From Cordia subcordata (taxonomy: Eukaryota; Streptophyta; Magnoliopsida; Boraginales; Cordiaceae): DNA of 64,000 bases. The notes under the pieces are model-generated. The model was not told where the DNA came from, ran no database searches, and worked only from the letters and a program-made list of their open reading frames with translations. Positions 22,830 to 36,440 of this stretch are shown piece after piece (the first letter of the stretch is position 1; each line of letters starts with the position of its first letter). Both the position numbers and the translations under genes were made by a program. Location of the stretch: assembly GCA_028554755.1 (NCBI GenBank), contig JAPTOF010000005.1:21426001-21490000 (forward strand), written 5' to 3'.

Positions 22830-24780
22830 TGGGCCTCAAATGGGCCCCAGTCGTCTATTGTATTTGTTATACGTCCCATCATAGGTCCTTATCTTATCAT
22901 TTAAAGTTTTAATTTAATTTTTTTATTATTATTTGATTGACTTGTCTCTGTCCAAATAATTAGTAGATAGTTTGATGAGATCCAACGTGATTGAGTTAAA
23001 TTTGTAACTCGGGAATCACGCGGGCAAAATGTTCGGACTTTTGGTGAATTAAAGAGGGATCCGAAGAATGACTAATATGAAATGATGTGAGAGGAAGTGA
23101 TGTTGGAAGAAAGAGAAATTCACCCACCTATCCACTACCGTAAGTAACTCGTGAACCATGTAGGCAGATATTCTAAAACGTGGTCGTGGGATTTCTGGCC
23201 AGGGAAGAGGTTTGTCTTCGCATTAATCCCTTTAAAAGATGTTCTAAAACGATTTCAATTTGGCAGCTCGAGGAGAGACTGAAAGAGGGAAAAGTCGGAT
23301 CAATATACACTGATGTGAAGTGAAGTGATGTTTGAAGAGAGGAAAAGGAGCTATTTATGTGGCATAGACTTCGGCCACCTAGCTTATGTAACTCATGAAT
23401 TAATTACATACATAATGCTCAAATAACAATTTCAAAGATGAGAGTAGGAATAAATCAAATAATTGGGACTATCTCTTTTAAGAGTGAATTTTTGAATTTA
23501 AATTTCGTAAAAAATGGGAGGTTTGATTTGGAGGGTAGGGGTTTGTAAAAAGGGAAAAAAAGAAAAAGAACATATTGAAGACGTCTAGAATGGTCAAGTT
23601 CATTTTTTCTTTAGAAGTTATAGCATCTAGTTTTATCTTGCCTTTTTTTAATGATTAATTTCATAATTAAACTCAAAATTCAAATTATTGGTCACATACT
23701 TAGTTCCTGAGATTTGTTTTCAATAATAAATCATTAATTCCGCATTACCTTCTTTTTTTTTTAAAAAAAAAAAGAAGGTAGATGCATATTGCTTAACAAG
23801 TCAGTGGGAAATTTAAAGTTTTTCTTTTGAAGACTTGTGGTCAAATTAACAATTTTTTTTTGGTTTACTTTCTTGTAGATCTTTAGAAATGTAAACCATT
23901 TGGAACATGCCATTCCGTGTACTATATTGGAAATACAATGTAAAAAGCCAGAGCTAATTAACTAATACACAAATGGGCAAAAGAGAATGTTGTATTCGAT
24001 TCATTTGGTCCACTAATACACAAATGGGCCCCCCTCATGTGTTATATTTGTCATAGACCCAGCAAGTCCGCATCTTTAATGTTTAACAAATTTATTTAAA
24101 TTAATTTTTATAGTTCAAAAATATTCATATTAGCCTTTTCTACATTTTAATAGCTTCAAATTAGTCTCCATCTTAACAGAAAATGAGTTAAAAAAAATAA
24201 AGAATGAATTTGAATAGATTTGTAAATTATTAAAGACTAATATGTATAGTTTTGTAATATAAGAGACTGAATTGAATAAGTTTATAAAATACTGAGTACT
24301 AATTTAAATAATTTAGAATAATAGAGACTAATTAAAAAATGTCACAACATTTAAAACGTTTGTGTATCATTTAATGCTTCTTTTGAATGCAAAAATTGTG
24401 CCTTCTTTTTTTTTTTGTTCGAGCTATGTGCCTAAGATGTAGGCATTGATTTTATTGATATATCTTTGTCCAAAAATTTAGTAGATATTTTGATGAGGCC
24501 CAACGTGAGTGAGTTTCTTTTGTAATCGATCATGTGAGAGCAAATGTTTCAAGACGATTTCTTTTAGGTGGCTTGAGGAGAGAAAGAAGGACAATCGGCA
24601 TGATATTGATGTGAGATGAAGTGACGCTTGAGGAGAGGAAAATCTTACTTATTTTGCAACTTATAAATTCGTAAAAAAAAAAAACACTTTCTCACATTTT
24701 TTTTTTTTGTAACTTATAAGCCCCAAATAAGGTTAGCCAAACCGACTAGAAAAGGAGAGAGTTCATGTAGCATAAAACAA
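22830..24780. repeat. Two diverged copies of an unnamed dispersed repeat
   Basis: Segments at about 22830-23400 and 24000-24780 share an ordered series of blocks: aaatgggcccc; then agtagata.tttgatgag; caacgtga; aaatgtttc/aaatgttcg; gaggagag; and gatgtgagatgaagtga / gatgtgaagtgaagtga. A further partial unit lies within 23230-23350. Order is kept but sequence is diverged. No terminal structure or coding is seen, so the class is unknown. Confidence 0.55.
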
Positions 24781-26099
24781 TTAAGTGTGTAAATTCTCAT
24801 TATATATAATTTTAAAAGCATGGCCAAGCTCACTTTTAAAGTTATTTCATGCAATTTTATCATACATCTTCTTAATCAATGGTGGAATCAGGATTTTGAT
24901 ATAGTAGGAACGAAATATTAAAATATTTTTACTCAAAAAAATCAATGAAAGTTTTTAGTAAAATATCATATGTAGAAAATTACATATAGAGTTAGATGAT
25001 ATTAATAATGAGAATTATAAAAAATGAACTAACTAAGTGACAATATTTGAAATTTTAAATTACTAATCAACGTTCATAATTTTTAAATAAAAGAGAAAAA
25101 ATAAAGATACCACCTTATTATTAATATTATTTTTTCTTTTAAGTTAGGGGTTAAAATACACATACAAATTTATTTTCTGATAAATAAATATAAAAAATTC
25201 TTTGTGATTTTTTTTTTTTTGGAGCTAGCGGGGGCTGCTGCCTACTTGCCCCCCTCTAGTTCTGCCACTGTTCTGAGTGATTAATTTCATTAGTCAAATA
25301 CTTAGTTCCCAAACTTTATTTTCATTAACAAATCATTAGTTTGGATGGCCTTCTTTGTGAAAAAGAACAGAAAAGATGGATGTATAACAAGGTGGAAGTT
25401 AAGTAGGGAACAAACAAAGTAACTGGACAAATTCAAAGATTTTGTTTTGTCTTGTTTTGTTTTGTTTTTGTTTTGTGTGTGTGTATGTTTTTGAACATAT
25501 GCATATTTTATTTGTATTTTCAATCTGAAAAGTCTCCACTAAAGAAGATTAGTTATACGTGTTTAACTCGAGTTAAATAAAAAATTTTAATCCGTCCCTA
25601 GTCAAAGTCAATTTGAAGCCCAGATATGAGAGTGAGTACTCTTGGGTGACAACCTTAGGACAAATATGTCAATTAACTGATATGGGTATCGTTTCAAGCT
25701 TGTTTAGTCGACATGATTTAACGTTTCCCTACCCATGCAAAAATCAAACCGAAAAGCACATCTCGTACACACAAACACAAATTTTCAGGACTTTTTTTTT
25801 TTTTTCTAATTAACTTGGGAAAACGTAACAGTTATTACCTTGTACAAACAGAATCTGGATCTACATAAATAAATTAAGAAAAGAAAAGAAGAAAAATGGA
25901 AATGCAAAGATAAGCTTATAAGTATATAGGATTATGGTAGCATACATCATATAGAAACATCAGAAAAGAGTAGTGTAATTAAATTAGACAAGTTTCTTTA
26001 TCAAAATAGCAATTCGAAAAGATTAAAAATGAACTGATTCCTCCTACTCAGAGGAATGCACACCACAGATGGTAGATGGCCTTTTTCTTGGTATAAAAT

Positions 26100-26877
26100 T
26101 CATGGCAACCAACCTGCCATGAAGTTATTAACACTCGGCCCTGCTGCTCCCACTGTTATTGGGTCTGTCTGGTATCTGCTATTGGCAAGAAGATTTTTTT
26201 TTTTTTAAAGAAATTATTTAAAAAAAAAAAACCATTAATTGGCAGCTAAATTAGTATCATTAAAGAATGTAATGTTATCTAGGGAAATTGGATAGTGTTG
26301 AATACGTATATTATTATTTATTATTTATTACCCGATTTGTAGTGTGGGTTCGCATTCCAAATGATGGAAGAAAGCATCGGGTTGAGGTTGATGAGTTACA
26401 TGCCGGGCGCCATAGCCAACCTCGTCTTGCGCATTTGGATCCCACTGGATATTTATTTGGTCATTTCCTTCCATTAACTGTTAGCATGTAAATAATTTTC
26501 CCAATCTTAAATCAACTCTACAATTCAAGCGCGCCACGACCATAAAATTACATATCAATATGCAGAGCTCGTATATTTAATATTAATGTTGAAAATTTCA
26601 TTAAATGTCCAGGAAAAGGGTGTAGGAGTGATATGTAATAATGTTTAATAGAACAAAAGTCGTACCCGTTGTTTCAGACTCTTATTCGCTTCATTCAGGG
26701 CATGTTCCTGCACGTTGTTTCACAACTTCAGAAGCATGAAGACGAAAATTAAATAATTAATCTGGTTAAGTTGGAAAATTTTGATCGAGTGTTTCCATAC
26801 CTTTCTTTGGAGATCTGTCAGTTGATCTAACATTGCTTGGATCTGCAAAACAAAAAATGCACACATAAATCTGTTTC

Positions 26878-26912
<35 letters not shown>

Positions 26913-29900
26913 GTATGTACAAGCTACACCGTAAGCTACATCAAGCTTCTTTGATTGCCTTAACTAGTTCGAACACCTTTATATATTTTAGCGTTCATCC
27001 TAAGCTACTTTCATTTTTTCCCAGGAGACCTGCAGTACTAATCCAGGCTCATTTCCATATTTATTTTTAATTTTCATCAAATTATTTAATTATTTTTACT
27101 TCTTTTATAAATGAGTTTTCCCACCTTAATATAAAAGCTTAAACTGTTAGGTTGTATGCGTGTAGATTAAGAATTCATTCTACTTCTATTATTTCAATGT
27201 ATATAGGATAATTGATTTAGTGTGCTTATCCTATTGAAATTTGGAAATATCTTATAAAATTTAAGATATTTTATCAAATTTACATGCACCATGCATTCTA
27301 TAATTATAAAAAATAAGATAGAATGAATTGCTTATTTCTTATAAGATAAAAAAGTATAGTTTTGTTTTGAATTTTCATAGAATACATGATAAGATTTCTT
27401 AAATCTTATAATAACATGTACCCTCATTTTAATAGGATAAGTATCTTAAAATAAGGCTATAATAAATAGAGCATCAATAGGAAATCTAAATATAATATTT
27501 TAATCAAGAAATACAAGGAAAAAGACAACATTTAAATACACATTCACTTGCATGATCTTAACTACTCAATCACATGGCTAATTTGAAGAAGAAAGTTGAT
27601 AAAACTGATCTTAACTACACAATCACATGTTAATAAGATCAAAATAAATTACCCTTGTTGATCTGATCTGCTTCAGAGACATGTCTAGTTGCCTTTCTAG
27701 AGATTCTAGTTCCTTGCTGTTCAAAAGACCAAGATCCTCCCCCAGAAGATTCCTGTTTACCAATATTGCACCATAACAAACACTTTAATTATACCATTTA
27801 CCATATTGTATTGAATTTGCTATAGCTAGAAGCATGATTTTGTTTCATTTTAAGTCGTCAACATATGGGTTTGGCTATTATAAATAAGGAGTGAAAGGTT
27901 GAAAGAGTGATATAAAACATTACTCTTAACATACCTCTGTGATTGCTGAATAGCTTCATAACGCGCCTTGAGCCTCAAATACTCTTGCTGGCTACTTAGC
28001 TCCTAGAATCATAATAAATGAAAATATAGATACACTCAATCTAGTTGAAATGTGGAAAGGGAAAAAAAGAAAAGAAGAAGAAAGGAGAAGAGTTTTAAGT
28101 GGGAAGACATAAGGTAATTCTTCATTCTTGTAAGACATTCTTGGCTTGAAGTGGCAACCAATAAGTAAAATAGCAATTTGTGATAAATGATGAGGTAATA
28201 ACAAAGTCAATCAAGAGGCCGGTAGAAGAAAGCAACATGACTTAAGTAAGATATTGTTGTTGTCATATGAATAAGAAAAAATTTGGTACCTAAAATTTAA
28301 CAACTTGTTTGAGAAACAAAGAATCATCTTGTAGAGACAGAGAAAAATAACTATTGAACTTTCAACTTGACACAAACTTTTATCTCAGACTCATTAATTT
28401 GATATTGGATTTTCGGAATTGCATATTACTTTGGCAAAAGTTTCCAGGTCTTGGATGAATCTAGCAATGTCGATATTTTCGATTTTAGTGAGTTGAGATA
28501 AATAACTACTCCCTCCATTGAATATTTTCTCTCCTCTTTTTAGGACAATGTTTGAATTTCACAACAATAATGAAATACTAACCGAAGAATAAGCTATTTG
28601 ATCATGATAGAGTTATCAACCATAAAATTTGTAATCAAGAAACTCATGTATATTTTTCTTTTGGAATCTTAAGCAAATGATTCATTAACTTCTGAAAAAC
28701 TTATATATGTTGTTCTAGACCATCTCTTCAATGGACTTCTTATTTGTATGAGTTATAAAGTTATTTGTATGAGTTACTAAGCAAGATATCTCAGAAAATT
28801 ATGAGGAAAAATATAGCAATTATGCATCAACTCTCAAATATCATTTCGACAAGAAGTACTCTGAAGTCTTCGCAGCTAATTTTATGTTAAAATTAATCAG
28901 AAAATTAATTTTACCAGCGCCTCTCTTGTGGACACATGCGTCTCTGGTGCTCCATAGTTGCACTTCTGATATCTCTCCAGTGTTTTCAGCATGCTGCTTT
29001 TAGAATCATAAAAATAATAATCTTGTTAATTAATTACAAGAAAGATCACATCACACTCAACAAATGTTTATTATCTTGCAAACTGTATGAAGAATTTACA
29101 ATTGATCTATTCCAGGTCGCACCCCTAAAATTTAACAGTCTATTAGTTTTGTATTAATGGTGTCTAAAAATGATAAAACATTAAAGATTTATCATTTATA
29201 TTAATATGTCTAGGACTTTTAACCAGAAGAAGAAATAAAGCTTAACCCTTAGTGACTGGATACAAGATTGTTTTATCCACAAAATCATCCATAGTTAAAT
29301 TTCCAAATTTGACTTGATAGATTGTTAGATCAACTAAAGAAAAAGTGTGAGAAAGTACTGAGCAAACTGAATCTAAGTTCCTAGCTTTAATTTCTTCAAC
29401 CTAAAAAAAAAAAGAAAGAAAGAAAAAAAACCTATACCCTAGAGTGAAATGCCACAAAAAACGAAAAAAGGAAAAGAGAAAAGAAAAAGCATCACACAGA
29501 AATGCACAATAACATATACATAGTGAAGAAGATGGAGATGATGAATTACCCATTTCCAATGGGCAAACTTTGTAGCTGAAGTTCTGCTTAACTTAACTAA
29601 GCCATAATGTTTAAATTGAGAAAGGTTTTGCAGAGTTTGGAGAAGACCGATTAAAAAAAAAAAGAATAACTTTAAATTTTGTATATCAACTATCATCAAA
29701 ATCAGGGAAAGTAATTGGTACTACAAAGATGACCAGTCAAAGCAGATTTCTACAGAAAATGGTAGAATAAGGAAACTGAAAAATATAGACCCTGAAAAGT
29801 TTGAATCTTTACAATCAAGAGCCACCAATGGACTAGAAACAATTTCGAAAATGAAATGTTCCATTAAAGTTGATATCAAAGACTAATTATACAGCATCAA

Positions 29901-30535
29901 AGTTAATTAATTTCATCAGCTTATACAGAATTGTGAAGCAGTGGATACATTTTAGCATTTCCGCTGAAGGAAAACCAGGAAAGGGCAAAGGAAAGTACAA
30001 GAAATGAACAAGATCAAATTCTTTTTTGAAGGATCAAAGAAGTATAAGTGGAGGAGAAGCATGGAACTTTGAAGCAGAAACCACATCACAAAAAACCAAA
30101 AAATGAACATCAAAATGGAAATGATCTTCTTTTCATGCTTTCCTCTTGCAGATCTAGCATCATCACTCAGCACAATCCCCTATACACACAAAAACAGTCA
30201 CCAAAATGGCAAAAAAGAACAAGAAAACCAAAAATAAGAATTCTCCTTTTCTCCAAAGGCAAAAAAAAATAACCATCCTCTACACAGAAAAGATAGTAGC
30301 ATCTATAAGAGAGAGATAGAAAACATACACAAAAATGCATACATTGGACTGCATATACACCAACATATGCAAAAATGCTTTCCAAGAAAACCACACAAAA
30401 ATTCAACCTTTTTTCTCCAAAGGCAAAAAAGTTAAATTTTTGCATACACAAAAGATGCATATATAGGCCTCCACATAGACAATATGTTTAAAGCATTTGT
30501 ATGCATAAGGGTATGAGGAAAAGCTGGATTTATGC

Positions 30536-30587
<52 letters not shown>

Positions 30588-30782
30588 TTGTTTATACCTA
30601 GCGCTACTGCAAAACTCATAGAGCTTTCCTCTATTGGAGAAGATGATCAAAGCAACCTCAGCGTCACACAAAACTGAGAGCTCATAAGCTTTTTTCAGAA
30701 GCCCATTTCTTCTCTTAGCAAAAGTTACTTGTCTGTTGATCTTGTTCTCTATTCTCTTCAGCTCAACCCTACCTCTTCCCAT
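26100..30782 (-). CDS. SEP-like: SEPALLATA-class MADS-box transcription factor
   Basis: Complete type II (MIKC) MADS gene of the E class, which bridges floral homeotic complexes in the nucleus. Exons: 30782-30598, 28996-28915, 28002-27935, 27752-27653, 26842-26801, 26707-26666, 26477-26332 and 26175-26100. Total 741 nt, all in phase, 246 residues. The MADS domain is residues 1-60 ([20 protein letters not shown], then [20 protein letters not shown]). The K domain is about 88-172 ([49 protein letters not shown]). The C-terminal domain has the SEP motifs [14 protein letters not shown] and [13 protein letters not shown]. The GWLP ending without a further tail points to the LOFSEP (SEP1/2/4, FBP9-like) side and away from SEP3. 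Intron 1 is 1.6 kb. A TATA box is 120 bp upstream and the leader has a GA/CT repeat (30804-30825). Confidence 0.96.
27196..27466. mobile_element. MITE-like insertion in SEP intron 4
   Basis: Lies between exons 27752-27653 and 26842-26801. Ends pair imperfectly (gtgcttatcctattgaaat against ttaataggataagtatctta). Inside it shares cttataagataaaaaa, gttttga.ttttcata and gataaga.t.tctta with the element at 62599-62876, so it looks like a diverged relative. Confidence 0.55.
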
Positions 30783-30902
30783 TTTCTTCCTTTGTTCTTT
30801 TCTCTCTCTCTCTCTCTCTCTCTAGATAATTAAGCTTGGTTTTTAAGCTTTCAAGAACACACACGAAGAAAGCTTTTGGCTTATAACTTGTTATCCACTC
30901 CC

Positions 30903-30912
30903 TTTATATATA
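30903..30912 (-). promoter_or_regulatory. Putative TATA box of the SEP gene
   Basis: On the minus strand this reads tatatataaa followed by ggg, 120 bp before the ATG at 30782. It implies a leader of roughly 90 nt that includes the GA-rich repeat. Confidence 0.55.
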
Positions 30913-32350
30913 CATTACGATCATAGATACACAAACATATAATTGCCGTATGTATATGGGTATAAATTAAATAACCAATAACAAACTAGTGAGTTTATAG
31001 TTTCTCTCTTCTTTTGCTCGTCTGATGTTGGATTTTTTTTTGTTTTAGTGACTATTTGAGAAACACAAAATAAAATTATATGGGAAGAAAAAAAAGATTC
31101 ATACAAATTAAACTAGTACACACAATAATATGTTCGTGCAATGAATATAATTATGTTGGACAAAACAAAAGGATTTTTAATAAGTCAAAATATTATAAGC
31201 GAGTTGTGGGGCGAGAATTAATTGGGGTGTTGATGAGGTGTATGGTAAGAGTGTGGGGCCCATGAGAGCATGCATGCAAGTGGGGGGAAATCGAAACCTT
31301 AAGGAACCTAAAAGCTCACGAGGTAAAAGAAAGCTCAAAGTTAAGCTGCCACGTGTCGATCTTTAAGAGCTGGTTTCAGACTGATCAAGGGTTTTGAGCG
31401 ATGAAGTGACCTGTCTGCAAGCAGCTAGATCTTTGTGTACGGCATGGCTTCAGCCAAAAACACAGTGCAAGAATACAATTATTTCTGTGATTTTTGATTT
31501 TCAAAACCGTGACAACATGGCTATGTTGAACTACCAAACTAAATCTCATTTGACCAAGTGACATGCGCTATAATATGTTTTCATCTTACAAATTAAACCA
31601 CAGCCTACTCCAACCTCTTGCTCTTTTACGAGATTCGAGTTCAGGTCACAACCTTAATGACCTGAACAAAAATAATTTTAACCACTTAAGTTACGCTAAT
31701 CTCAATAGTAACCTGGATTGCAATATGAATTGGATAAAATTACTTCTTTTTATCCATAATCATGTCCTTTTTCTGGTTCAAAATGGAGGCTAAGTCAGTA
31801 TAAGACACTTTATTCTTTTTATCTTTCTCTAATTGAGTTCACATAAGATTCACTTGAAAGAAGCATCAAGTTAAAATTGGTTAACTAATCAGTACATTTG
31901 TTAACTTAAGAATAAATGTATTTCATGATAAAATTCGGATACAAATGAAGCATATCTTCACAATTATCAATTCAAGGATTTAAAGGACTATTAGGAGGAG
32001 TATCCGTCAAACTTATCTTAATCTTTTTCTTATTTCACTAAGTGATTACAAATGTTTGAATATACAAATATTAGACATGATAAGTTTTAACTCTACTCTA
32101 ATATTATTATACAAGATCTTGAAATATTTCTTTCATTATCCATTAATTTTAGGATGAAAAATATAATTCTTAATAGTAGAATTACGTCTTATGTCAAATC
32201 AGACCTTGAGAGACAGTGGTTTATACATTATTCATGAGAAAAAGAATGATGATATTGCTAGCTTTAACTTGTTTATGTGGCACTACACCAAAAAACAATC
32301 GGAGAAGATAAAAATCGAAGAGCTAAACATTTAAGCACTATACACACTTT

Positions 32351-32755
32351 CTTAGGATGACTCCAATAGATCCTTTAAAATACAAAAATTCTCATATTTA
32401 AAGAAATTGTTAGTAGTAAAGTGCTCTAACAGCTCCCCTATTCTATCCCCAAAATTTTAAGTTTTTTTTCTAACCCCAAAACAGAACACACATATATAGG
32501 AGTTTTTTTTCATCCCTAAAGCAAACACCCAAATCCCATTCTCCATCCCCATAGCTTTAAGATTGTAATATTTTAAAATAGAAGAGCTGTTGAAATGAAA
32601 CTAAAATAAAAATTTCTTAAACTGAGAGTTTGATAAAAATAAGGGAGCTGTTGAATTAGAACTAAAAATAGAAAATCCCAAATTATAAGAAAATGACTCA
32701 AATCACTTAAATTTAAAGAAAAAAATAGAAGAGCTGTTGAAGATAGTCTTAAGAG
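32351..32755. mobile_element. Candidate MITE with agagctgttgaa repeats
   Basis: The ends are weakly inverted (cttaggatgactcc against cttaagactatctt on the other strand). The right half carries agagctgttgaa or ggagctgttgaa three times (about 32582, 32644 and 32729). A reduced, AT-rich, non-coding element is the best explanation; the pairing is imperfect. Confidence 0.4.
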
Positions 32756-33641
32756 CACAAATCTAATGCTTTCAATCACATTAATTTCCGTGTATTAGTT
32801 TGATAAATTTCACGGAAACTTTATTAGGTACACACATATATACGTATGTATGTATATATATGTATGTATGTATCATGTATGTCCTTTGATGCTCGAGTTA
32901 AATTAAACATCTTAAAATATGTTTATAAGTAGGCTTTACTTAAGTTATTTTTCGTGCACCAAACTCGATAGAAGAGAATTAGCCAAAATAAGGTAATCAT
33001 GTGAAGATATGACTGTACGTAAATACTATTTTTTTTTTTTGCTTAATAAGTAAATATTTTATTCATATCAACAAAATGTACGTAAATACTATTGCTTATA
33101 TTATTCGAGTGATGTTTTATTTTTTTCTTTTTTTAAAAAAATTAAACAACTATTAGTTATGTTGAGACCAAAATCTTTCAATCCTACACGGATGTACCAA
33201 AATATTTGTGCCAAAGAAAGTGGCATTTAGAGGTTCACAGCTCAATCGTCCTTCAAAATATCTGCTAATATAAAGCAGTTGAGTAGTTAAAATTCTTTCA
33301 AATTAGCACTTCTCTCATATTGATACGAGGAAAATCTTGATCATTTATGAGTGGTAAAAACAATTCAACCATCCTTGTTAAATTTTTCTCAAAATTTTTT
33401 TCCTCCTATTACCCATTTTTTAAAAATTTGTCACAAATAAATGGTTGCGATAATTTTACTTAACTCATGAATGGTTGAGATGATCATCTCATATCAATAT
33501 AAGAGAAGTCTTGATATGAGAGGATCATAATCCGTGCTTGAAATGGTTAATTTGCTAGGATGTTGCTGAAATTTTGAAAAACTTGTCGTCTTCACAAGCA
33601 TGCAGGGAAAAGAAAGTTTTCTCTTTCTATTTTGTTTCCAA

Positions 33642-33913
33642 AATAAAAGAGCGATTAGGTTGAAAATTTAAAGGAAGAGAATTTCCAGTGATTTAGAAAG
33701 TCTCTTCTAAATTTATGACGTAAATTCATATGCATAAGTCTTTCCAAAAAAAAAAAAAAAAAGAAAGAGTGTTTTTACTTTCATAAATTCATAAAAGAGC
33801 GATTAGGTTGAAATTTTAAAGGAAAAGAATTTCCAGTGATTTAGAAAGTCTCTTCTAAATTTATGACGTAAATTCATATGCACAAGTCTTTCCAAACGAA
33901 AAAAAAAAAAAAG
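33642..33913. repeat. Direct duplication of about 115 bp
   Basis: Copies at about 33642-33760 and 33793-33913 start aataaaagagcgattaggtt / cataaaagagcgattaggtt. Both continue through tttccagtgatttagaaagt and atgacgtaaattcatatgca to an A-run. They differ at a handful of bases. The copies are separated by 32 bp ending in attcat, the hexamer also found within each copy. Confidence 0.9.
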
Positions 33914-35491
33914 AAAGAAAATTGTTTCCAATTAATTTGTTCCATGCATGAAGCTTCTCATGAAAATTTTGATTGATTTCTGAGAGATCTATATATATCC
34001 AACGAAGGTATATTTAAGATGACCAGCTATAGTATGGTTAAGGATAATGAGCTAACTAAGGATGTTAGTTAGCTCAATCACCTTAATCAGGATGACTTTG
34101 CCTATTTTAGGCCAACTAGAATTGCAAACAATGGACAAATTTTTGTAATGTGTTTCGTTTTTCTCAACACAAAATCAATGTTGATGTAAAAGGCTGGCCA
34201 AGATATCTAAATTTTGCGGAAGAAAATGAAAATCAAGATTGCTTTCGATTGCACATACTTTCTTTTTCTTCTTTTTAAATAATGAAGAACTTTTCTCATA
34301 TGGAACTATACATATAGCATACACTATAATAAAATCACGTACAAACCTTATATTATATATATTCATATATATGTTTCGCAATGTATACTTTGAGTTGTTG
34401 ATAGGTTAGATAATATACATGTATGACTTCCAAAGAACCAAAAAATATATTTGACTTATAATATAAATTAAATCGGACGAAAAAGCAGTGTGAAAAGTTA
34501 CAAGAGATACATTTGACTTAGATTTTTCTGAAGATCAACTATTTCCACGCGAACAACGTCAGAAGACTGCAAAGTGTAGAAAACACAAACGAAAAATCTC
34601 AGAAAGTCAAAAGTACATAATACTTGAAGCTTCTTCTTCTTCTTTTTTTCCCCCTCTTTTCCCCTCCCTTATTTTATATTATATTATTATTATTTTCCCC
34701 CCTTCCCGGCGTAATGCTGGCCATTCTCAAAAAACCTTGTTGACGGGAACTTAAATTCCTCCTAGAAACCTTTACTAAATCACAAGATACATGACTTTAT
34801 TCCGCACATAGTTATAATAATAACCGATAATGGAAGGAAAAATTCTATTTCGGTTAGCTTGTTTTCTTTTCTTTATTTTCTTGTTTTTGTCTCATAAATC
34901 ATAATGCTTCCCATGCTCAAATATCCTTGTTGACCTGAATCCATATTTCCGCATACAAGTTCTTTGGAACTCTATTAAATTTCAAGACACGTGACCTTAT
35001 TTGCGGACAATAGTTTTAACAATAACCCAAAGCGCAGCCTAAGGTAAAAGTCTAATTTGGTTAGCATGTTTTTCTTAGCTTTGTAGATAATGATGAATAG
35101 GTAAAAGAGTAAAATGACAAAAATGGAGTCTAACTTGTTCGAATGGTGGGAGCAGAAGATACCAATATAAGTAGAGTCTCATCAAGTGTGGGGACTCTGA
35201 TTTAGACAACAAAGGGAGGAGAGGAGGAGGCCTACTCATGAGCTGCTCAGAGAACTGTAAGGTGGTCCATCCCAACCAACTTGGTTTAGCAGAAGATTGA
35301 GAGCGCTGTCTATAATCGGCTAATTTACTACAGTGACACAGCCACAACTTCACTGAATATCATATGCAATTATTGATAACAAAATCTACTCAAATTTGCC
35401 CAAATCTTTATGCTTATATTCTCCTCCACCCCCCTAATTTAGTGTGCACCCGGGTTAACATGTGCCATTGAAAAGGATTGCCGTTAACCAC

Positions 35492-35530
<39 letters not shown>

Positions 35531-36404
35531 TCTTTTTCGGATAAAATGAACATACGTTTGCTCATATAATTTGCTCAATACGCTTATTACTTACTCCTGT
35601 TTTATAAAATGTAAATCATGATTTTATGTTCTTTTCAAAAGGTGACATATTTGTTCCTTAATTTTCCGTTGTTTTCATTGTGATAAAGTCCATAGCAACG
35701 ACCCTTTTGTGTGCATTCTTATTTGCTTTGAAAATGATATAATTTTATATGTTTTTAAGATTTAAGATTTCTGATAAGCATGTAACAAGCACAATATTGA
35801 TGTGATTGACAACAATGAAAGTTAGTTCTCTCTTTAATGTACGCAATGAAACTTCAAGGAGCACGCCAGTAGTACCACATACTAAACAGGAAGGCTGTGC
35901 AAGAGACGATTACTCATTGATTCTCTGTAGTTTCCATGAGTTAAAATCAGCTAAAGGCACGTTCACAGAACTTTACTGCTGAGTCAAGTTTGGATAATTG
36001 GGCCATACAGACTTAGAATCTGCTCGTAACATTCAAATGTTATGACGTTTCGCAAAAAAGATTGACATTAGTTAAATGGCAGAAGGGATCAGATGCACAT
36101 TGAATCTACTAGCATTCCCCACTGTGGTGGATGATTTAAAACCCAGGCCATGCACTGCTGCAATTGATTATGATGGGGGGGGGGGGGGGACCAAGGAAAT
36201 TTTGATGGAGATGCAAAAGCAGCCAACGATGGGATGAAATGCTGTGGGCCTATAAGGGTACAAATTGTGTCAAAATTGTAACCTTAAACGACCAGGCACT
36301 ATCAACCTCAACCAATTGACATATGGATAGTATTTCCGTTTGAGGAAATGTCACTTTAAAGTAACGAGTCACGTCGTCTATATGGGGCTTTTTCCCCTAG
36401 TTTC

Positions 36405-36440
36405 CTCCCCCCACCCCCACCCCCATACCCCCCCCGGGGG
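36405..36440 (-). other. C-rich tract with quadruplex potential
   Basis: Four or more C runs of five or longer occur within 36 bases, ending in a five-G run. On the minus strand this meets the usual G4 pattern of four G tracts with short loops. It is isolated from any gene. Confidence 0.5.

Larger units (their letters stand above)
20714..26099. other. Gene-free transposon-rich stretch 3' of the SEP gene
   Basis: No supported gene. It holds a half copy of a MITE family (21916-22066), two diverged copies of an unnamed repeat (22830-23400 and 24000-24780) and many A/T runs. The open frames around 22401-22839 lie on both strands over the same DNA, match no family I know and are not called. Confidence 0.5.

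Noticed and set aside
22401..22839. Overlapping open frames on both strands
   Set aside because: No family signature, no splice context, and both strands are open over the same DNA. Not enough to call a gene.
35075..35353. 92-residue open frame on the minus strand
   Set aside because: Starts at a non-ATG codon in effect, has no domain and no supporting splice or promoter context. A non-coding transcript is possible but unsupported.
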